This document shows positions 19,350 through 28,360 of a stretch of 64,000 bases of DNA, piece by piece. Position 1 is the stretch's first letter. Each line of letters opens with the position of its first letter. Origin of the DNA: Blattamonas nauphoetae (Eukaryota; Preaxostyla; Oxymonadida); contig JARBJD010000384.1 of the NCBI GenBank assembly GCA_033064195.1, forward strand, positions 1 to 64,000, in the 5' to 3' direction. Both the position numbers and the translations under genes were made by a program. Under the pieces are notes generated by a model. The model was given only the letters and a program-made list of their open reading frames with translations, was not told where the DNA came from and ran no database searches.

Positions 19350-19830
19350 TTGAGAAAACCGCCTTGTACTTGGTAAGGACCACTTTTCAAAAAACATTTT
19401 GGCAGTATCTCACCAATCAGTGAATCAATTGTCATGAATTTTTTCCCAGATACTCTGTTTGATGATCCGAACATTTTAGAAAAATATTGGAAAAAAATTA
19501 TGGGGATCTGGAAAAAAGCCGAAAAACCCATATTTTCTCGAAAACACTCACAAAGGCAAAATTGTTTTTTCTTTTCATTAAAATCGTTTTTCGAGGTCGA
19601 TACGAATAAAATGGACTTTTTTTGGTTGAAAACGGATGATTGGTTGTGGAGATGTGATGTTGAAATGTTCACGATTTTTTTGTGTGTTTTGCTGTATGAG
19701 GCTGCAGGACCCAATAAGGGGTCATTAGCTCCAAAATTTGTTCAGGATAACTTTCTCACTAAAACAACTTTTCCCAGAAAAAACCTCGATTTCTGGCGGT
19801 TGAATGAAGTTCGGTGCTTTTGTGACAGTA
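19350..19830 (-). mobile_element. diverged MITE copy
   Basis: The reverse complement of this stretch aligns with 21,980-22,410: CGAGGTTTTTTCTGGGAA, CCTCATACAGCAAAACACAC, CATCCGTTTTCAACCAAA, CGACCTCGAAAAACGATT and CTTTTTTCCAGATCCCCA recur in the same order. It ends where the next copy begins. Confidence 0.6.
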
Positions 19831-19838
19831 CAAGAATA

Positions 19839-20395
19839 GTTGTTTCACCAAACCGTCCGGTGCCACCAATCCAGTCATTTTTCTGTGAGGGACCATTTTG
19901 GTCAAACGAAGAAAAAATAAAATTGTGGAATTATACTCCCACGCGATCCTGAGAAAACCTCAAAATACCCCCTTTTGCCCAATCTCAAAAAAATCGTTTC
20001 GGATATTTCTTCACAACCCGTGAACCAATTTTGATGAAATTTTACACAGAAACGTTTTTATGGAAAAACGAACATTTCAGCAAAAAATTGAGAAAAAAAA
20101 CTTTGGGTATTTGGGAAAATAGGAAAAAACCCATATTTTTCTCGACAAAAAATTCTTAGAAAAAGATGTCTTTTATTTTATGAGCAGCTTTTGTCGAGAT
20201 CGGTACGATCACAATGCCTTTTGTTTGGTGCAAAACGGATGGTTGGTTGTGGAGAAACGAGCGGAAAAAGTTGAGATCAATGTGTGCATTTCTGGCTTTC
20301 ACAGTATTTTGAGGTTTTCTCTTGATCCAGGCATTTTGGCACGGAACCCATTTTTATTCTTCTTAGTTTGACCAATATAGATTTTTTAAGCCCCA
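19839..20395. mobile_element. TA-flanked MITE copy with decayed right end
   Basis: After TA at 19837-19838 the left end GTTGTTTCACCAAACCGTCC and the following CGGTGCCACCAATCCAG match the copy at 43315 closely. The interior words GTGAACCAATTTTGATGAAA and TTGAGGTTTTCTCTTGATCC and the right-hand TTCTTCTTAGTTTGACCAAT are shared; the outermost right end is worn away. Confidence 0.65.
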
Positions 20396-20927
20396 CTACT
20401 CGGATTAATGAAAATGTTTTTTCTCCGGTTCAAAACAGACGTCTGGTCTATCTCTTGTTGAAGGAGCTCTTCATGCCGACGAATATTGTCTTGTTCCAGC
20501 TCGTCATCTCCAATTGTGGGCTCAATTCCATAGATGATCACCTTCCGCGCATGTTCAACCCGCCAAACCAGCTCAGATCGACTGGCCTACACTTTTTATT
20601 GTTTCAGAATGGTGCGTTCTGTTCAAAAGAAATGAACTCGAAATGGCACGAAACTGCCCAGATCAGAGAATTTTTAATGCCGGGAAGCGTAGAACGATTC
20701 TATTGTTTTTTGGTGTGTCGATGCGAAAAGAAATCTCTGACAATGATTGAAAACAATTGTTTCAAGGGTTACATCAATGTCCACTCGTTAATCAGAATAA
20801 TGTGATGTGTGTCTTCTCTCCATCTGACGAGATGTCGATCCCTCAATCACACCAATCCTTTTCTTGCGAATCATTTCCCATCACCTTCCATCACGTGAAC
20901 GGACAGTAGGGTGATACTATCACAGAG
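20396..20927. other. no supported gene
   Basis: A 145-residue plus-strand frame crosses this stretch, but its start lies in MITE sequence and its content is not recognisable. I do not call it a gene. Confidence 0.3.
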
Positions 20928-21525
20928 ACAGGCTGCCAAAATCACTGGCGAAGTCGAGTTTGATGCCCTTCCTTCGTCTCATGCTGAGTAACTCCTGTCT
21001 GAAAATGACGTGGAAGTGGTTGATGGAGTTCACAAATGAGAAGTCGAAAGACCCCAGCAAGGAAATATGGATTTTGGAAAAGGGTCCGAAAAAATGAAAG
21101 GAAAAGACTCATCCATCGACTGTCTTGCTTTCCTCCATCGAGTCAAGAACAGCGGTCGCCGCTCCAACCCCACCATCAGCATCGAAGACAGTTGTCACTG
21201 TCGATTGGATCAGTTTTTGGCTTTGAAGTCGTTTTTGGTTTTGGAGTGATGATTGGTGTGAGCTCAGGAATAACGAGTTCGTTAGCTTCAAGTTTTGGTC
21301 CTTCGCTGGCATTCTCGTTCCCTAAATCGACATCTCCTTCGAACGCGGTTTGGTGTAACTCTTCCCAAGTGATTCCTGTGATGTGATCAGATGAATCAGA
21401 ATCATCAAATTCAGAATCATCGTGTGAAATTTAGACTGGCCTTGTCGTTCGTTGTGATTAGAGTATAGGATCACTGTCTACGAGAGGATCAATTTCATGG
21501 ATGGGCGTCACTGTTTGGAGATATG
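20928..21525 (-). pseudogene. partial dead copy of the ORC4-like gene
   Basis: Two pieces of the ORC4-like gene (28361-31466) recur here in the same orientation. 20928-21118 matches 28366-28558, the last exon and its intron (shared words GCCAAAATCACTGGCGAAGT and GAAAGACCCCAGCAA). About 21190-21525 matches scattered parts of 30160-30900 in the long disordered region (shared words CAAGTTTTGG, CTCTTCCCAAGT, GAGGATCAATTTCA). The middle, including the Walker B region, is absent, so this is an internally deleted, frame-broken duplicate. Confidence 0.7.
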
Positions 21526-21959
21526 TGGCAAGAGGATTTTCAATTTTGGACGTGGTTTCTCACCTTTTCTCCGCAAAATCTGCTACCGATGAAGAACCGA
21601 TTGAAGTGACAGTCTGTCGAGCTCCTCCAGATCCACCTGTATTTGTGATGAGAGCCAGGGGCCTGCTGGTGTCAGTCTGTGTTGGTCCACAATTGTCCCA
21701 CACAGAAAAGAGCGTGGACTATAGATTTTCGTGGACTATTGTTAGTTTCATTGTCAACATCAATTGTTTTCACATTTTTTATTTCCCCGAACTCGGTATT
21801 CAGACCTAAACGGTCCGTATGACTCTGATTTTCACCCCCTCTGTCATCAAAAACATCATTTATCTCCATTCACTGCAGTCCATGATCATGACCACGGCTG
21901 TCAGACCCGATTTTGCGTCGGAACTTAAGAAATGACCACCTTCAAAATTGGGTTTGTTA

Positions 21960-22500
21960 ATTATAGAACTGTCAGAAAGGCAACGAAATTCAGTAACCAG
22001 CCATAAATCGAGATTTTTTCTGGGAAGTATTGTTTTGGTGAAGAAATAATCCCGTCAAAATTGTGGAGCAAAAGACCCTTTATTGGGCGCTGTTGCCTCA
22101 TGCAGCAGAATACACACAAAAGCCCTGAACTTTTCAACGTCATATCTCCATCAGGAACCATCCGTTTTCAACCAAATAAAATGCATTTTAGTCGGAAAGA
22201 CCTCGAAAAACGATTGTTATGAAAAAGGACAATTTTTTGTCCTCTAAGAGGGTTGTCGAGAGTGTGGGGGTTTTGGCTTTTTTCCAGATACCCAGACTTT
22301 TTTTTCAAAAATATTCCAAAATGTTCGGAACATCCAAAAACACATCTGGGGAAAATTCCATGACAATTGATCGAGAGGTTGTTGAGATATAGACAATACG
22401 AAATAGGAAAATGTCACAATTCAAGTACTTTGCGTTTTTCTCAGTGGGTAGCGGGAGATTATTTTTAAAAAAAACGTTTTTTTCTTAGTTGGACCATCCT
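21960..22500 (+). mobile_element. diverged MITE copy, inverted relative to 19350-19830
   Basis: It shares with 19350-19830 (reverse complement) an ordered series of words over more than 400 bp, and ends with TTTTTTTCTTAGTTGGACCA, like the family's subterminal TTTTTCTTAGTTTGAC. Confidence 0.55.
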
Positions 22501-23199
22501 CATCAGATTCGGGGAAAATCTCGATCAATGGCGGGTTAATGACTTTCGGCGCCTTTCTGACGGTGCGATGAGCGGAGACTGAGACGACCTTGAACCAGTT
22601 TTTATGCTTTGATAGCTGAGAGAGTGAGCGAATCGTTGCCTTCTCGTCTGAAGGAAGCTTAAATCAATATTTGTTTGAGGTGTATGAGATTTCAACAATT
22701 TTATTGAACTTGCCACTATTTGTTTAGCCTGGTGTTTCACTCCCAAACGAATCTCACGATCCTTCCTTGAAATCACATGTCGAATGAAAACATAGTTTCT
22801 CAAGACACAAATGTTTGGGATGTGTGCATAGGGCGTGTTTGGCCTAGTGGTGGTCAACCCCTCAGTCGATAGTTGTGCTCGGGCTTCGACTCCCGCCGAG
22901 CACAACTTGTTGCGTCACAACTTAGTGTTTTTTTGGTCCACAAAGTCCACACTTGCCAAAATAAGGATCTGCTTGAAGTGTAAACACAAAAAGGTACCTC
23001 GTTCGGTCAAAGAGTTTGATCAACCCTTTATTTTCAACTTTGGCTTTTCACGGCCCGTCAAGTGCAGTTATACCGAAGATAGTTCAATGCTCAAACAAAG
23101 GAGGGCAATAAGTAACTTTAAGGGACTGGTCAAATACCGATTCTAAGAGGATATTCTAGAGATTTTCTAGGAAATTCGAAGCCTTTGTGGAAGTAGAGT
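22501..23199. other. gene-poor stretch with tRNA-like hairpin
   Basis: No convincing protein gene. A pol III-like A-box, a T-arm-like word and a perfect hairpin lie near 22,840-22,910 (listed separately). A word near 23,095-23,135 (AGTAACTTTAAGGGACTGGT) recurs inverted near 26,178-26,216, suggesting another decayed repeat family. Confidence 0.35.
22836..22907 (+). other. tRNA-like or SINE-head-like segment with 12-bp hairpin
   Basis: TGGCCTAGTGG fits a pol III A-box and GGCTTCGACTCC, about 45 bases later, resembles a B-box. The 3' part forms a perfect stem, AGTTGTGCTCGG with CCGAGCACAACT (22871-22882 and 22896-22907). A normal cloverleaf cannot be drawn: the acceptor arms do not pair. It may be a tRNA pseudogene or the head of a SINE. 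Confidence 0.3.
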
Positions 23200-23560
23200 A
23201 GGGATGAGCAACGGACGGACAAAAAGACGTTCAACTCGGACAACGGACAGCGGACATGTCCAAGTGAAAAAGAAGTGCTTCATGTGGCCTAAATCAACGT
23301 GATTGACACTGAATTCGTTCATAAATAAGTGAATAATTGTAATCAAATTCAGATTTTGTCTTTCATAAAAATGATAAAAGAGTACTAGAGAATTCGGACA
23401 AAATGACCCATTAATTGCAGAAATGTCCAAGCTTGTCCGATCTTGGACATTCACTCAATTGTTGAAAAAACGAATCATCTGAATTTCTTCACAATCCAAT
23501 TGTGATCAGTTCAAAACGGACAAAACTGTCCTGTCCTGGACATGTCCGGATCGTCCTCCC
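23200..23560. mobile_element. decayed hAT-like repeat
   Basis: The left side TAGGGATGAGCAACGGACGG and, near 23,540-23,565, the complement of a similar GATGGGGAGGACGATCCGGA flank a stretch rich in GGACATGTCC-type words. This suggests worn hAT-type ends, but no target duplication is visible. Confidence 0.3.
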
Positions 23561-23908
23561 CATCGGATGTTGACTTCGACTCACATTTTCTCTCAGAGAC
23601 CATTACATCGCAATTCGAATTCCCTTGTCCATTCCACACTTCTTTTATCCAATTGTCACTCATTGCTGTCTCCATTGACTTTCAAACTTGTGGAGATCTC
23701 CACAATTCACACTTTGCCCATCTCCTCACTCTCGATGATGTCACACTGAATTGACACATGGAAAATGAACAATATTAGTATTCCTTTTTCTTATCGTTTC
23801 ACTCTTCTCTACCTCTTTCTCTTCATTTGTCTGTAATAGATGATAAAATCTTTCTCCAATCAGAAATGGACATAAATAGAAGAAATCTGGATCACAAACA
23901 ACATCAGT

Positions 23909-24913
23909 ATGCATCTTTTTTTCTTTCTCCACTCATATTCATCGATTAGTCTCATTACACGCCTCCTCTTTTCTTCCAAACAAAACGCAGAAGATCAAGG
24001 ACATCACATTCCCGACACTGTCCACAATTCTGCTTTTCTCATTGTCAGTTCATTATCTGAAGGAAAGGTTCACATCTTCAGACTCGACACAATGTCTAAT
24101 TCACTCAGAATCGAGAACCGCCTTGAGATCAAACTGAAGGAGTCTCTGAACATCACAGCATATTTTTGATCAATCTCCGAAACGAACCGTGAAGTGCGAC
24201 TTTGTCAACACTCCATTATTCTGTTCGGATTCGCAATCGATGAGGAGCCGACCCCAGAAAAGTGCAACAATCAGGACGGATTTCCACGCGTACTCGACTT
24301 AAACAACCATCAATTTCATGCGCAACAGTACCTAGTCTCATCTACCACGCTGAATCTTTGAGGAAAATGAACAAGAATCTGTCACATATAGTCGGTGGAC
24401 GAAAATCATCATCATGAGTCTCTGACGGGGAAGAACAAAGCCAACCACCATGACGAAACGACAAACTTCATATTTATCTTCACACACTGCTCTATTTTGG
24501 TATCATTGATGATACTTGATTGCGGATGGATGGGAACATCGGCTGGAAAACTCTCGAACTCCAACGTGACTGTCTCGTCGAGTACGATCATCTCAAATCC
24601 TGAATGTTCCCCATTTATGATTGTCTGTTCTGAGGGGAACGATGACAGTTCGATTTCGATCATTGACGTTGTTCACCGATCGAGTGAACTTCGGACGCTC
24701 CTTCCTCTGACAGCCATTTCGTCGCTCAACCATCTCGACTCCTCCCAGCCGTCCTGCTCTGAGATGAACTCTGATGTCTCCGTCAGTTGCTCCGGTCTCT
24801 CGATCGACGATGCTTCCTTCGTTCTTGGATCTGGTCGTCTCCTCTCTATCCCGAAAACACCAACCGACCAACCGCACATTTGTCGTCTCCTTCAACAGGC
24901 GCGGGGAATTTGA
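23909..24913 (+). pseudogene. fragments of a large surface-type protein family
   Basis: The open stretch 24395-24913 contains segments such as TVSSSTIISNPECSPFMIVC, DDSSISIIDVVHRSSELRT and VSVSCSGLSIDDASFVLGSG, with a Ser-rich, beta-strand-turn rhythm. I associate this with a large repetitive surface or beta-helix protein family of oxymonads; that is memory, not a search. The upstream part (23,909-24,390) has compatible debris in broken frames. No start, signal peptide or kinase domain is attached, so it is taken as a pseudogene remnant. Confidence 0.35.
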
Positions 24914-24969
24914 CATCTCTGCTGTCAATGCCTGAAGAATCAATGGAATCGTTCTCTTGATTCGTCTCT

Positions 24970-25560
24970 TCGCTTCCCTCGTGTGATCATCCCCTCCCTT
25001 CACCTCGTGTGATCATCCCCTCCCCTCACCTCGTGTGATCATCCCCTCCCTTCACCTCGTGTGATCATCCCCTCCCTTCACCTCGTGTGATCATCCCCTC
25101 CCCCTCACCTCGTGTGATCATCCCCACCCCTCCCCTCGTGTGATCATCCCCACCCCTCACCTCGTGTGATCATCCCCTCCCTTCACCTCGTGTGATCATC
25201 CCCTCCCTCACCTCGTGTGATCATCCCCACCCCTCCCCTCGTGTGATCATCCCCACCCCTCACCTCGTGTGATCATCCCCTCCCTTCACCTCGTGTGATC
25301 ATCCCTCCCCTCACCTCGTGTGATCATCCCCACCCCTCACCTCGTGTGATCATCCCCTCCCCCTCACCTCGTGTGATCATCCCTCCCTCACCTCGTGTGA
25401 TCATCCCCTCCCTCACCTCGTGTGATCATCCCCTCCCTCACCTCGTGTGATCATCCCTCCCTCACCTCGTGTGATCATCCCCTCCCCCTCACCTCGTGTG
25501 ATCATCCCCACCCTCCCCTCGTGTGCTCATTCCCTCCCCTCACCTCGTGTGCTCATTCCC
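24970..25560 (+). repeat. minisatellite, unit about 26 bp
   Basis: More than 20 tandem copies of a unit CTCGTGTGATCATCCCCTCC plus CTTCAC, varying between about 24 and 28 bp through changes in the C/T-rich part; GTGTGATCATCCC is almost invariant and carries a TGATCA palindrome. The final copies change to GTGTGCTCATTCCC. Confidence 0.9.
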
Positions 25561-26299
25561 TCTTGCCCCTTCGCACGGTCATCACAGCCGATCCACACTC
25601 CAAAACGTCACTTTCCCACCTCATCCTCTTAAATTGCTTTTTCTTCCTCATTTTCACGCATCCACATGTAACCTTCCTATTTCACTCTTATTGCTTTCGT
25701 CATTACTTTATTAATTCCTGGGTTTAGTCGTCTACAGAAAGAATTGGTTGATCAAGCCCATCGTTGCGACTTACGAGTGGTGACCTCCTAATTAGGCGCT
25801 GTCCGAGGACGGACAGCGCCTCACCTTGTCCGGACAATTGCTCCTCACTAAAGTAGAGAACAGATAATTGAGTTTTCTCTAGAAATAAAAGAGTTGGAAA
25901 TGTGTTGATCAAAAAAGTGAAGTGTCTGGTTCTCTGTCGTTAGGACATAAATTAGGATTTAGTGACCACCTAGTCACTCAAAAATAGATTATTCAACTTT
26001 CTAGGGGAGCTAAAAAGTTCTGATGAACTTCCATTTCAGATTAGAGGTTTTGATCCGACCCTAAATTTTATTGTTTCTTCAAAGGAGGCGATCTTTCTCC
26101 TGAATCCTAGTGACATATCTCTATGAAGAAAACATGCCTCGGAATGCTTTTAGGACTACTAGAGTTAGTTTTAGTCAGTCCCTTAAAGTAACCTATTGCC
26201 CAAAGGAGGGAGATTGCGAGGATACTCAATGAAATGGCAAAATCAAGATTTCGGAATGACTAGACATGGGTCGATCAAGAAAGTTGATAATGCTTTACA
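25561..26299. other. repeat-rich gap
   Basis: No gene supported. It holds a perfect hairpin (25794-25821), the near-palindrome AGTGACCACCTAGTCACT near 25,960, and a word inverted relative to 23,095-23,135. Confidence 0.35.
25794..25821. repeat. perfect hairpin, 12-bp stem
   Basis: AGGCGCTGTCCG, loop AGGA, CGGACAGCGCCT. Same geometry as the hairpin at 15262-15289. Confidence 0.7.
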
Positions 26300-26304
26300 G
26301 TGGT

Positions 26305-26765
26305 TCATCGTTTCTCTCCACTGTTCCTCGCTTCTCTCCACTGCTCCTCGCTTCTCTCCACTGCTCCTCGCTTCTCTCCACTGCTCCTCGCTTCTCTCCA
26401 CTGCTCCTCGCTTCTCTCCACTGCTCCTCGCTTCTCTCCACTGCTCCTCGCTTCTCTCCACTGCTCCTCGCTTCTCTCCACTGCTCCTCGCTTCTCTCCA
26501 CTGCTCCTCGCTTCTCTCCACTGCTCCTCGCTTCTCTCCACTGTTCCTCGCTTCTCTCCACTGCTCCTCGCTTCTCTCCACTGCTCCTCGCTTCTCTCCA
26601 CTGCTCCTCGCTTCTCTCCACTGCTCCTCGCTTCTCTCCACTGCTCCTCGCTTCTCTCCACTGTTCCTCGCTTCTCTCCACTGCTCCTCGCTTCTCTCCA
26701 ATGCTCCTCGCTTCTCTCCACTGCTCCTCGCTTCTCTCCAATGCTCCTCGCTTCTCTCCACTCCT
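26305..26765. repeat. minisatellite, 20-bp unit
   Basis: About 22 near-perfect tandem copies of CTGCTCCTCGCTTCTCTCCA. The few variants are CTGTTCC and AATGCTCC changes, the latter alternating near the right end. Because 20 is not a multiple of 3 and the unit has no stop, several frames on both strands stay open across it; these are not genes. Confidence 0.95.
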
Positions 26766-26882
26766 CCTTCCTCTGTCTCTGTCAAGCGCTCCATTCTTCC
26801 ACCGCCTCTCACGTGGGACTGACACCAAACTCGCAATCGCGGCCGTTCGCAAACGTTCACTTCCGATCCCTACGTATCCCGA

Positions 26883-28360
26883 TCAGAATCTGATAGCGAG
26901 TTTTGTTCCCTCAGCCAGTTCTGATTCCATCCTGGCTCGAACTCCGGATTCCACAGCGGGCTTCCGACCGAAAGAAAGCAGTTCGTACAAATGGCAGAAG
27001 GTGCGTCGGAGTTGGAGTAAAATCTGCGGAGTGCTACACACGAAGGCGCTGACTTCAGAAACAGCCGGGCCGAGAGACACAGCGGAGTCCCCTCTCCACG
27101 TGCTCCTGGTACCGGGGCAGCAGGCTGCTGAACCAGATCTTCTCAAAGGCTTGCTGGTGCTTCACAAATGTCTTGTATACTTTGTCGTCTCTCTTCTTCT
27201 CGCTGAACACGCAGTGTCAGCGGCATTCGGATCCTTCACGTCGAGGGGGTCGACGAGGACATGAATTACACCAGTGTCGATGAGTGTCTTCATCTGCGAT
27301 GGCTCTCCGAACGAGAACGAGTGGAGAGCTTGGCTGCAATCAGCATGTCGATGATGTCCACAGCGAGCGCGTTCCCGTCACATAAATCGTGGATTCTGGA
27401 ACAGTACAGTCGGGTGACAGGGTTGGATGGATCGGCCTGAACGGGATCACCGCTCTACGCGTTGATCTGCTTGAAGAGTGATTGCAGGTTGGCAAAGAGG
27501 TCTGTTCCGAGAGAGAGGGCGGCTTCGGTATCATCACTGGCGAACTTCAGGAGCATCTCGAGCCATTCGAGTATCGAGCGGAGGGCAGCCGGCTTGGCGT
27601 CTTTGGATGGCTTGAAGCTGACAAGCTTGTTTTGGAGGAGAGTGCTGGTGAGAGTGAGCTTGTTGAGGGCAATGACGATTTGGATGTCTTCCTCTTTCGT
27701 CGGTTTCGTCTTCTCTTTCGAGTTGGGAGCATCAACACGAGCTTTTTTGGCCAACTTCAGGAGTGACGATTGGGCAGTCTCGGACGAGTTGTACTTCGCT
27801 ATCAGACGATTTGGAGCATCGTCCTTGCATTCTATCTCCAGGTTCTTCTCTTTGAAGAGAGTCACTCGCAATTCTGGCGGGTGCACAATAACAATCTTTG
27901 AGATGGCTTGGGCAGTGATGAGGGCGATGTTGTTGGTGTTGGAGCTGGTTGTGACAACATGGACGAGGAGGTCGAGCTTGGACGGTGCTGGCTGGGTTTT
28001 GGGTTGTGGTTCAGGAGTGATAAAGTTCGAAGTGTGAAACGGAAGAACTTGGATGAGATAGAAGACGATGGTTCCGACGAAGATGCTGATGACTGAGTTG
28101 TACTCCTTCTCTTTGTTTAGAAGGTACCAGAGTGACTGAACAAGCTTCCCTTGGACCACTACTTTGTCCAACACGATCACACTTCTTGTTTGTTCCTGCC
28201 GGCTTGAATTCTTCGTCTTTCCACATTCGTCCATCCCAAAGAAGGAAATCACCACCAATCTCATTGTCATCGTATCCGCATTGCCATTGTGTGGCATTTT
28301 CAGGAAGAGGATATCATTGGAATCTGAGCATTGAAATGGTGAGAAGAGAGAAGAACACAC
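26883..28360 (-). CDS. unknown helical-repeat-type host protein, 3' part decayed
   Basis: The best coding stretch is 27455-28360, about 300 residues: helical, with leucine-rich segments (SILEWLEMLLKFASDDTEAA, LSLGTDLFANLQSLFKQ) and a Lys/Glu-rich linker, in the style of HEAT/ARM repeats. Downstream on the same strand further protein-like pieces continue in other frames (NPVTRLYCSRIHDLCDGNAL, TLIDTGVIHVLVDPLDVKDP, FEKIWFSSLLPRYQEHVE), so either introns remain unplaced or the 3' part is a pseudogene. It lies head-to-tail behind the ORC4-like gene and abuts its stop. No family assigned. Confidence 0.4.

Noticed and set aside
19434-19952. 172-residue frame over MITE sequence
   Set aside because: It lies almost wholly in two MITE copies and is not conserved in frame in the other copies.
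20368-20805. 145-residue plus-strand frame
   Set aside because: It starts in worn MITE sequence and shows no recognisable domain or splice signals.
22836-22910. Functional tRNA gene
   Set aside because: Acceptor and T-arm cannot pair normally in spite of good box-like words.
24593-25003. Minus-strand frame opposite the surface-protein fragment
   Set aside because: The plus-strand reading has the protein-like Ser/beta rhythm; the minus frame is Arg-rich and looks like its shadow.
24970-25560. Possible CRISPR array
   Set aside because: Units are tandem without unique spacers, the genome is eukaryotic, and no cas genes are present.
13380-26070. GGGTCGGATC-type words at 13.39, 15.31 and 26.04 kb as one repeat family
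   Set aside because: Shared words are only about 10 bases long with no common flanks that I could extend.
26196-27264. Several long open frames on both strands across the 20-bp repeat
   Set aside because: They result from a stop-free 20-bp tandem unit; peptides are simple repeats and no independent start or gene-like flank supports them.
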